Assembly (NCBI RefSeq): GCF_022763305.1
Contig: NZ_JALEGT010000012.1
Location: 1-40,081 of the forward strand
DNA length: 40,081 nt
Source: Marivita sp.
GTDB lineage: Bacteria; Pseudomonadota; Alphaproteobacteria; Rhodobacterales; Rhodobacteraceae
Reading direction: 5' to 3'
The notes under the pieces were generated by a model. It saw only the letters and a list, made by a program, of their open reading frames with translations, searched no databases and was not told the DNA's origin. A program made the translations under genes and the position numbers. This document shows positions 33,234 through 40,081 of the stretch, one piece after another (within the stretch, counting starts at the first letter, position 1; the number at the start of each line of letters is the position of its first letter).

Positions 33234-35438
33234 ATGACAGACAGCCGTCCAGGAGACCTGTTTCAACCTGGCGACCTGGTGAATAACACCTACCGCGTCG
33301 AAGCCATTCTGGGCCGCGGGGGCACGTCGGACGTGTATCGCGCACGGTCCGAAATCTCGGGGCGGCTCGTCGCGCTCAAGGTGCTCAAGTCCGAGTTTTC
33401 GACCAACGAGGATTATCTGCTGCTTCTCACCCGGGAAGAGGCGATGCGCGAGATCCGGCATGACGCCATCGTGCGCTATTCCGAAAATCACCGGACGGCG
33501 GACGGGCATGTCTACCTGCTGATCGACTATGTCGATGGGCCGGGCATGGATAAGAAGCTCAAACAGGGACCGATGTCGGCGGATGACCTTCTGGTGATCT
33601 GCAAACGCGTCTGCGAAGGGCTGCAGGCCGCGCACGAGCGCAATATCTACCACCGCGATCTGTCGCCCGACAACATCCTTCTTCGTCATGACGATCCGGC
33701 GCAGGCCGTCATCATCGACTTCGGGATCGCCAAGGACACCAATCCCGGTGCGGAAACCATTGTCGGCAATGAATTCGCCGGGAAATACGCCTATGCCGCG
33801 CCTGAACAGCTGGCTGGCAAAACCGATGCCCGTACCGACATCTATTCGCTGGGGGCATCGCTGCTGGCCAATTTCCGGGGCAAGTCACCCGATATCGGCA
33901 AGAACCCGATGGAAGTGGTTCAGAAGAAGGCGGAACCGCTTGATACCGATGGAGTGCCCGAACCGCTGAAGTCGATCCTCGACAAGATGACCCAGCCCAA
34001 TCCGGATGACCGGTTCCAGAGCGCGGCAGCCGTGCTCGACGCACTGGCTGGCGAGCCGTTCGATGCGCCGGAAAACGAGCCGCTGTCGGACGCCACGGTG
34101 ATCGCACCACTGAACGCGGCGGCAAAAGCGGCGGCAGAACAGCGCGCGCCCGTCACCGCGACACCTGTTCCTCCGCAAGCCGAGCCGGCTTCAAAACCAG
34201 CGCCGAAACCGGCAAAGACCGATGCCAAGAAGGGCGGTCTGGTCCTTCCCATCGCCATCGGTGGGGTCGTGGTGGCAGGAATTGCCGGGGCCTTTGCCAT
34301 GGGGCTCTTTTCCTCGGAACCCAGCCTGCCGGTTGCGGACCCGTACCGCCTGTCGATTGCCAAGGCCAAGGACGCGCCTCCCCGCGCCGTTGGCTTCGTA
34401 CCCGCCGAGGAGGTCGCCTCGGCCCTGCGCGAACAGATGCAGCAGCAGAACGGAACGTTCGATCTGACACTGGCCACCGGAACGATCGCCGAAAGCTGGG
34501 GGCAGGATGTTCTGGCGGTGGTCGATGCCATCGACGAGATGGACGCCTGGCGCGTGTCCCTGTCCGGAAACGCCGCCGAGGTCGAAGGATCGACCACCAG
34601 CCGCCCGGTCTATGATGCCGTACAGGCTGCCTTTGATGCAGGCGCCATGGGCGCACTGAACGGTGAACCTGCGCTGACCCTGGAAGAGATCATTCTCGCC
34701 CCGGAAAAGCTCGATCCGATCCTGAACACCTTTGCAGATTGCGGACCTCTGAGCCTCGTCAATCGCCCCATTGCCGGATACGGGCCGGAAAGTCCGATTG
34801 TTGTGGGCGGCATCATGTCGAGCGAGGAAAGCCGCGCCGCCCTGACGACCGCTCTGTCGGCGGTGGCGGGATCGCGCCCGGTGAGCGTGGATGTCGATCT
34901 GCTCAACGCGACGCTCTGCCTGATCGAGAGCGTCCTGCCGTCGGCCCCATCCAGCGCCATCGACGTGTCGTTCTATCAGGGCGATCAGGACAACAACCCG
35001 AACCCGACCGGCGAATTCATCGTCGGCGAAAACCCGGTGATCGACGTGGACATTCCCGGCGATGTCACTGACGGCTTCCTGACCGTGTCGGTGCTCGACG
35101 TGTCGGGAAGCGTCTACCACCTATTGCCGAACCTCAACCGCCCGGACAATTCGGTGCAGGGGCTCCGCGACGGGGTCGATGGGCCGTTTTCGATCCGAGT
35201 GGCCTATTCCATTCAGGAGTTTCAGCAGAATGGCGGTCTTGCCTTCCGGGTCGACGATTCAAACCTCGGCAAGAACAAGATCCTCGTGATCCACTCGAGC
35301 GCGCCTCTGTTCAACGAAATGCGCCCGACCAGCGAATCCGCGTCCAGCTATTCGGAGGCGCTTCTGGGCGATGACCGGAACATGTCCGCGCGCATCTTTT
35401 CTCTCGACAGCCAGATCCTGGAGACACTGCCGCGCTGA
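33234..35438 (+). CDS. ppkA: Type VI secretion-associated serine/threonine kinase PpkA
   Basis: A 734-residue membrane kinase. The cytoplasmic kinase domain (about 20-285) has the glycine loop LGRGGTSDVYRA, the ATP-anchoring lysine in VALKV (K49), HRDLSPDN (D142, N147), DFG at 162-164 and APE near 191. A Pro/Ala-rich linker and one membrane helix (about 336-360) lead to a periplasmic region of about 370 residues whose end (GEFIVGENPVIDVDIP, SVYHLLPNLNRPDN) resembles DUF4384. In type VI systems PpkA phosphorylates Fha or another partner to trigger assembly. Partnership with pppA, tagF and tssM next door supports that. The HRD loop carries Ser where Lys is usual. The vWA domain seen in Pseudomonas PpkA is not evident. 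Confidence 0.88.
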   Translation: MTDSRPGDLFQPGDLVNNTYRVEAILGRGGTSDVYRARSEISGRLVALKVLKSEFSTNEDYLLLLTREEAMREIRHDAIVRYSENHRTADGHVYLLIDYVDGPGMDKKLKQGPMSADDLLVICKRVCEGLQAAHERNIYHRDLSPDNILLRHDDPAQAVIIDFGIAKDTNPGAETIVGNEFAGKYAYAAPEQLAGKTDARTDIYSLGASLLANFRGKSPDIGKNPMEVVQKKAEPLDTDGVPEPLKSILDKMTQPNPDDRFQSAAAVLDALAGEPFDAPENEPLSDATVIAPLNAAAKAAAEQRAPVTATPVPPQAEPASKPAPKPAKTDAKKGGLVLPIAIGGVVVAGIAGAFAMGLFSSEPSLPVADPYRLSIAKAKDAPPRAVGFVPAEEVASALREQMQQQNGTFDLTLATGTIAESWGQDVLAVVDAIDEMDAWRVSLSGNAAEVEGSTTSRPVYDAVQAAFDAGAMGALNGEPALTLEEIILAPEKLDPILNTFADCGPLSLVNRPIAGYGPESPIVVGGIMSSEESRAALTTALSAVAGSRPVSVDVDLLNATLCLIESVLPSAPSSAIDVSFYQGDQDNNPNPTGEFIVGENPVIDVDIPGDVTDGFLTVSVLDVSGSVYHLLPNLNRPDNSVQGLRDGVDGPFSIRVAYSIQEFQQNGGLAFRVDDSNLGKNKILVIHSSAPLFNEMRPTSESASSYSEALLGDDRNMSARIFSLDSQILETLPR

Positions 35439-35456
35439 CGACGCACACCGCGCTGG

Positions 35457-36182
35457 TCAGGTGACGTCGACGACGATCACCGAGATATTGTCTGCACCGC
35501 CGCCGTCGAGGGCGATCTGCAACAGCCGATCGACCACCGTCTCGAGCGGTTCGGCCCGCATCACGTCTTCGATCATCTTGAACGTGGCGTATTTGGTCAG
35601 GCCATCAGAACACACCAGAAACCGGTCCCCCGGTTCAACCGTGCCCCGCACCTTGTCGAGTTCAAGTTCGTCCCCGACACCGACGGCACGGGTGATGGCG
35701 TTCGATTGTGGGTGATGCTCTGCTTCGTCCCAGGTCATCTGGCCGGACTCGACCAGCGTGGCCACAAGCGAATGATCTGCTGTGAGCATCTGGATTTCGC
35801 CATCGTGCAGGCGGTAAATGCGGCTGTCCCCGGCCCAGATGCCAACGAAATGCCCATTGGCAAGCATGAGGCTGGCAACCGTGGCTCCGATGGTCGCAAC
35901 CCCGCGCGCCGCCGCTTCGGCGCGGATCACGCTGTGGGCCTTCTGGATGGCGTGGCGCAGGGCATGCATCCGGTCGGTGGCAGACAGGTCCGGTTCGATC
36001 GTGGCGATCATGTCGGTGATCAGACGGCTGGCATAATCGCCGGCTTCGTGCCCCCCCATACCGTCCGAGACAACCCAGATGTTCTGCTCTGGCAATGCCA
36101 GAACCGAGTCTTCATTCACCTTGCGCTTCAGACCCACATGGCTGCGGGCGTTGTAGCGGACCCGTGGGGCAACAACATTCAT
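35457..36182 (-). CDS. pppA: PP2C-type protein phosphatase PppA
   Basis: A 241-residue cytoplasmic PPM/PP2C phosphatase that reverses PpkA phosphorylation. Motifs with metal-binding aspartates are present: VVSDGMGGHEAGDYAS, WAGDSRIYRL, LVCSDGLTK and GGADNISVIVVDV. The start is ATG 36182, whose ATGA overlaps the tagF stop; AAGAAGG lies about 7 bases upstream. An in-frame TTG at 36200 would read through that ribosome site. It is third in the minus-strand tssM-tagF-pppA operon and converges with ppkA, 18 bases apart. Confidence 0.92.
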   Translation of the reverse strand: MNVVAPRVRYNARSHVGLKRKVNEDSVLALPEQNIWVVSDGMGGHEAGDYASRLITDMIATIEPDLSATDRMHALRHAIQKAHSVIRAEAAARGVATIGATVASLMLANGHFVGIWAGDSRIYRLHDGEIQMLTADHSLVATLVESGQMTWDEAEHHPQSNAITRAVGVGDELELDKVRGTVEPGDRFLVCSDGLTKYATFKMIEDVMRAEPLETVVDRLLQIALDGGGADNISVIVVDVT

Positions 36183-36862
36183 AAATTGCCTTCTTTCCAA
36201 AGATCAGCGTCCAGATCGAACAAACCTTGCATGTTCGGGCCGTCCGGTAAACCTTCACAAACCATCAGGCGGCTGTCACCTTCCATCAGGGTGCTCCAGA
36301 TCGTGGGGGCTTGAAAGGACCGCGACAGCAGAGCGGCGGCCATGCCGATCTGCATGTCCTGCATACTGCCCCCGGACCGCGCGACCGCGCTTCCCGGCAC
36401 CACGCGACAGACAGCGCTCTGGTCGGGTTCCGATCTTTGCACGCCGGACAACTTGTCGGCCAGGGCATCCTTGCTGATGTCATCGTCCAGAACCGAAAGG
36501 GCGATGGTTTCAAGCGCGTCGAAGGTGGTTTCGTCGGAAAGATGCGTCTTGAGGACGTCCGAGCCGTCGGGAAGCGGCCCCATCAGGGTCAACGGAAAGC
36601 GCCGCCCGACCCGATCGACCGAGGGCATGAGCACCCCCATGATAGCGCCCTGCCCCGCAACGCCTGCCGTCAGGCAGAAGCGCCAGATCGGGACGGACAT
36701 ATAAAGCGCGTCCCAGCCTGCGCCATAGGCATGAGCGCCCGAGACAAGGCAGCGTTGCAGCCATTCGTCCCAGACCGATGCAAACCCCGGAGGTGCGTTG
36801 ATCCTGAAAAAATCCCCAACAGAGGGGATTTTTCCGAAAGCGCCGAACGTCACATCCGTCAT
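36179..36862 (-). CDS. tagF: Type VI secretion-associated protein TagF (ImpM family)
   Basis: A 227-residue protein of the TagF/ImpM/DUF2094 family, with the defining start FGAFGKIPSVGDFFRINAP and VWDEWLQRCLVSG, then GVLMPSVDRVGRRFPLTLMG (about 92-111). TagF is a post-translational repressor that holds the type VI apparatus inactive, partly through Fha. The start ATG 36862 shares one base with the tssM stop (TGATG). Separate tagF and pppA genes contrast with organisms in which they are fused. Confidence 0.93.
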   Translation of the reverse strand: MTDVTFGAFGKIPSVGDFFRINAPPGFASVWDEWLQRCLVSGAHAYGAGWDALYMSVPIWRFCLTAGVAGQGAIMGVLMPSVDRVGRRFPLTLMGPLPDGSDVLKTHLSDETTFDALETIALSVLDDDISKDALADKLSGVQRSEPDQSAVCRVVPGSAVARSGGSMQDMQIGMAAALLSRSFQAPTIWSTLMEGDSRLMVCEGLPDGPNMQGLFDLDADLWKEGNL

Positions 36863-39800
36863 CAGAACGTTTTCGGGCAGCTGAACTTCGAAAGCGCCGG
36901 CAGCGCAAAGGGGTTCAGGACCGATCCGGCCTGCAGCTGGAAGATCGAGATCCGTCCTCCCACGTTGAAGATCACGCGATTGCGATCCGATACATTGGTG
37001 CGCCGGACCTCTGCCGCGTCCAGCAGCCGGAACCATGCCCACGGACCGTCCTTCTGCAGCACGCTTTCGACATTCGCCGCGGCTGGTTCGAACGTGATCC
37101 GCGCAAGGCCGACACCACCAGGCCAGTCGAGCGCCACCGGGGTCGGAGCACCGCCGCGATGCGCGAAAGGCACCTGTTTGCCATGCACCTCAAGCAATAC
37201 GGACTCGGCTTTGGGGTCGAGCGCCTGAGGCATCATCTGGAACTGGATGTTCGGCGCTCCGCCCGCCGCAAAGAATGCTTCCCGGATCTCGGCCGCATAT
37301 TGCAGCTGTTGCAGAACCGCCGGGCTGATCCCGAGGTCGACATCGTTCACCTGTTTCCACGACCAGGGCCGCGTGCGGGTGTCGATGTATTGGATCAGGT
37401 TCTCATTGACGAAACTGTCGATCAGACCCGCGGGGCCGAACAGGCGCTGGAAATCGGCAACCGCCACATCGGCCTGCGCGCGGCGGTTGAACGGATAGCG
37501 ATCACTCAGCGCTTGTTCGCAGAAGGGCAGGATGTTCGCCTGCCAGCGGGCGTTGATGCCCGTGCGGGTGTTGTCCGACGTGATCCCCGAAGACCCCGAA
37601 GCGATCTGGGTGGCCCACCGTTCAAGCGGGCCATCCGCTCGCGCGGCAGCCTCCTGGAACCGCTGGATCGCGGCACCACCTTCGCTGCTGGTGGTCGAGC
37701 CGGAAAAGCTCATCTTGTTGAGCTCCTGATAGAGCTCGGTCAGAAGGCCGATCAGTTCATCGAGCTGCGAGGGCAAGCCGGGCTCCGGTGGCGTGGTCAA
37801 CTGATGCAGCCAGGTGAAGCGGTCGACCACATAGGCCCCCGGCGGTTGCGGCTGCGGAGCCCCCGAGGCCGCCGCCGATTGCGCCAGCGCCTCGAGCAAC
37901 AGGCGCGTGCGATACCCTTGGCTCCGCGTGACATCGTCCTGCGCAATCGCACCCACGTCGCTCGCCAGATCGGCAGCGCCATTGCCGCCCCGATCCTCGG
38001 TCAGCTTGGTCTCGTCGGAAATCGCCTCGAGGATGTTGACGATGGGCGATGTCGGCCCGGACAGCACATTGGTCACTTCGACCGCATGGCTCAGCGATTC
38101 CAGCGGAATGATGTCGATATCCCCAAGAACGGCATCATACTGAGCGATGAAATCGTTGTAATAGAGATCGAGCACGTCGCGGCTCAGCGCAGCCAGTGCC
38201 TGCTCTGTCTGTTCGGCCTCTCCGCGCGGGCCAAGTACCCAGCTTTCCCGCTGGATGCGGGCGGCAACGCCCAGCGCCTCGCCGAGGAAAACGTTGTTGA
38301 ACCCGTCATAGGTGAAGATGCCATCCACACCATCCGTCAGCGGCTTTCCGGACGAGCGCACAAGAACCCGCGAGACGGCAGGACCGCCGGCATCGGTGAT
38401 GCGCCACGTCGGCAATGCAACCGCTGCCGGGCTGTTGATGATGCCATTGTAGACCCGTTGCGCCAGCGGCATTTCCGACAGAAGTGTCTGCACCTGTTCG
38501 ATCAGAGGACCATTCAGTTCGATCTGCTGCATCGGCTGATCCAAGAGCGCATTGAGGTGGATTTCGAGGTCCTGACGGAACTCTTCGCGCGTGGGACCGG
38601 GGAAAGACAGTTCCCAATCCAGCAGCATCCATTCATGCACAAGATCCTGATTCATCGGCCCCTGGAGGCCGAGCATCAGGTAGATCTTGAGTGCTTCGTA
38701 GAGCAGATCAGGGTTGTTCATGTTCCCGCTGATCTGCTCTTCCAGCCGGAGCAGAAGCCGTGGCAGCAGCCGTTGGTTCAGAGCCCGGCGATAGGTCTGG
38801 GCCGCCTGTGATCCGATCACCTCTCCCTGGTACAGGCCGTAGGTCAGGCGGCTGTCGGGTTCCGGATCGGAAATGGTCGGGTTCGCGGGCATGTCGCGGA
38901 GCACGTTGAGCGCCTGCACGACCGGAACGAGATCGGTGTCCCCAATCGGACTGCCCGGAAGGACGGACGCGGCCTGCGAATATTCTCCGACATGCGCGTT
39001 GGCCTGTGCGATCAGCTCGCTGTTGCCCTGGAACGACCGCACAAGCAGCGCCCCTGCCCCGGCGGCGACCATGATCGTCGCGATGATGGCGGCCCATTTG
39101 GTGATCTTGTAGCGCCGTTCGACCTTGTCATCCGCCGACACAAGACCGGCTTCGGGGAAGATCACCTGTTCAAAGAGCCGCGTCAGGAAATAGGACCGAC
39201 CCGAACCCTGACCCGTACCGATGGCCTGACGGCCAATTCCGAATGTGCGCGCCATGCTCAGCATTAGCCGGTCGATGGGCGTGCCTTCCTGCGTGCCCGA
39301 GGTGAAATAGACGCCGCGCAGCATCTGGCGATGCTGGTAGCGATTTTCCTGGAACACCTCGGTCAGGAACGCCTTGGCCACGCTGCGCATGGATGCCACC
39401 TGCGACGGGAATCCGGCAACCAGGGTCCGCCGCTGCGGATCGGTTTCCGCCTGCATCCGTTCCAGCGATTGCATGTTGAGCCGCTCCAGCAGCGCGGCGA
39501 ATTCGGTGTCAAAGGCCGCCACGGGCGAGGCTTCGGCCTTGCCCTGTTCCAGCGGCAGGGTGAACCCCCAGACCTGCTCGCGGTCTTCCTTGCCGAGGTT
39601 GTCATGGAATTCCGTAAAGCCGGCGATCAGGTCGGCCTTGGTGAACAGCACGTATACCGGAAACCGCACACCCAGCTTGTCGCGAAGTTCGGTCAGACGC
39701 GCGCGCACAGCGGCGGCGTGTCCCTTTTGGGTGATCTCGTCCTGAAGGGCCAGATCGCTGAGGCTGATGGCGATAATGGCCCCGTTGATCGGCTGGCGCT

Positions 39801-40081
39801 TGCGGAATTTCTTGAGCAGGCCGAGAAAGCCAAGCCAACCCGCATTGTCGATCTGCGCGTCGCTTTCCTGGGTGGTATAGCGCCCGGCCGTGTCGATAAG
39901 AACGGCGCTGTTGGTGAACCACCAGTCGCAGTTACGGGTGCCTCCGACCCCTCCGATGGCCTTTTTGCCCATCTCGTCCGCCAACGGGAATTGCAGGCCG
40001 GAATTGACGATGGCGGTCGTCTTGCCCGCACCCGGCGGGCCAATCATGATGTACCAGGGCAATTCGTTCAGATGCTTGCGC
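36862..40081 (-). CDS. tssM: Type VI secretion membrane protein TssM (IcmF), N-terminus beyond window
   Basis: The visible 1073 residues are the central and C-terminal parts of the inner-membrane TssM/IcmF protein, which with TssL and TssJ forms the envelope-spanning complex of the type VI machine. A Walker A motif GPPGAGKTT lies at about 40015-40041. It is followed by a GTPase-like domain with VLFTKADLIAGF near 39640, a transmembrane helix near 39040-39105, and the long periplasmic region with the IcmF-related and C-terminal beta domains. The usual two N-terminal helices are missing because the window ends. The gene ends in a TGATG overlap with tagF. Confidence 0.95.
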   Translation of the reverse strand, partial: RKHLNELPWYIMIGPPGAGKTTAIVNSGLQFPLADEMGKKAIGGVGGTRNCDWWFTNSAVLIDTAGRYTTQESDAQIDNAGWLGFLGLLKKFRKRQPINGAIIAISLSDLALQDEITQKGHAAAVRARLTELRDKLGVRFPVYVLFTKADLIAGFTEFHDNLGKEDREQVWGFTLPLEQGKAEASPVAAFDTEFAALLERLNMQSLERMQAETDPQRRTLVAGFPSQVASMRSVAKAFLTEVFQENRYQHRQMLRGVYFTSGTQEGTPIDRLMLSMARTFGIGRQAIGTGQGSGRSYFLTRLFEQVIFPEAGLVSADDKVERRYKITKWAAIIATIMVAAGAGALLVRSFQGNSELIAQANAHVGEYSQAASVLPGSPIGDTDLVPVVQALNVLRDMPANPTISDPEPDSRLTYGLYQGEVIGSQAAQTYRRALNQRLLPRLLLRLEEQISGNMNNPDLLYEALKIYLMLGLQGPMNQDLVHEWMLLDWELSFPGPTREEFRQDLEIHLNALLDQPMQQIELNGPLIEQVQTLLSEMPLAQRVYNGIINSPAAVALPTWRITDAGGPAVSRVLVRSSGKPLTDGVDGIFTYDGFNNVFLGEALGVAARIQRESWVLGPRGEAEQTEQALAALSRDVLDLYYNDFIAQYDAVLGDIDIIPLESLSHAVEVTNVLSGPTSPIVNILEAISDETKLTEDRGGNGAADLASDVGAIAQDDVTRSQGYRTRLLLEALAQSAAASGAPQPQPPGAYVVDRFTWLHQLTTPPEPGLPSQLDELIGLLTELYQELNKMSFSGSTTSSEGGAAIQRFQEAAARADGPLERWATQIASGSSGITSDNTRTGINARWQANILPFCEQALSDRYPFNRRAQADVAVADFQRLFGPAGLIDSFVNENLIQYIDTRTRPWSWKQVNDVDLGISPAVLQQLQYAAEIREAFFAAGGAPNIQFQMMPQALDPKAESVLLEVHGKQVPFAHRGGAPTPVALDWPGGVGLARITFEPAAANVESVLQKDGPWAWFRLLDAAEVRRTNVSDRNRVIFNVGGRISIFQLQAGSVLNPFALPALSKFSCPKTF

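Noticed and set aside
35439-35456. Terminator between the convergent ppkA and pppA genes
   Set aside because: Only 18 bases separate the stops and they contain no hairpin with a T-run.

Overview
The window reads as chromosomal DNA of an alphaproteobacterium, most likely of the Rhodobacteraceae/Roseobacter group. The evidence is high GC, Tad genes in the order cpaF-tadB-tadC-tadD, a PaaABCDE/PaaZ/PaaX set, many ATGA and TGATG stop/start overlaps, and a long RTX protein ending in a DUF4214-like region. The taxon is inferred from gene content and style, not from a marker gene. Genes are packed tightly and no gene-free stretch exceeds about 240 bases.

Region by region. (1) 1-6841, plus strand: the distal part of a Tad (tight adherence, Flp pilus) operon. 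It holds the tail of a probable cpaE/tadZ, then cpaF/tadA (secretion ATPase), tadB and tadC (inner-membrane platform), tadD and a second TPR lipoprotein, a TadV-type prepilin peptidase and an AAA-type ATPase. (2) 6988-7064: a CAU-anticodon tRNA, followed by a DMT/EamA exporter. (3) 8199-16651: aerobic phenylacetate catabolism. paaABCDE (phenylacetyl-CoA epoxidase) has a recognisable promoter and upstream palindrome, paaK and paaI lie on the minus strand, and paaZ and the repressor gene paaX follow on the plus strand. (4) 16730-21649: one 1639-residue RTX calcium-binding protein. (5) 21838-31406: a catabolic island made of two operons that meet with no base between their stop codons. The plus-strand operon encodes a CodA-like amidohydrolase with a changed active-site residue, a Tat-exported BMP-type binding protein, an amidase, and the ATPase and two permeases of a nucleoside-type ABC importer. 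The minus-strand operon encodes homologues of GalB, GalC and GalD, the three lower-pathway enzymes of gallate/protocatechuate meta-cleavage. (6) 31506-40081: the regulatory edge of a type VI secretion cluster. It comprises a membrane-anchored M15 peptidase, an OmpA-like protein with the kinase PpkA, the phosphatase PppA, TagF, and TssM running off the window.

How the parts work together. Region 1 builds and powers a pilus. Region 3 activates phenylacetate to its CoA thioester, epoxidises the ring and processes the ring-opened product, although the isomerase and beta-oxidation genes (paaF, G, H, J) are not here. Region 5 looks like import of a nitrogen heterocycle, hydrolytic removal of nitrogen, and possibly feeding of a C7 tricarboxylate into pyruvate plus oxaloacetate. 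That combination is the best candidate here for an undescribed pathway. Region 6 shows a threonine-phosphorylation switch (PpkA/PppA/TagF) around TssM, with an OmpA-like protein and a peptidoglycan peptidase as probable cell-wall partners.
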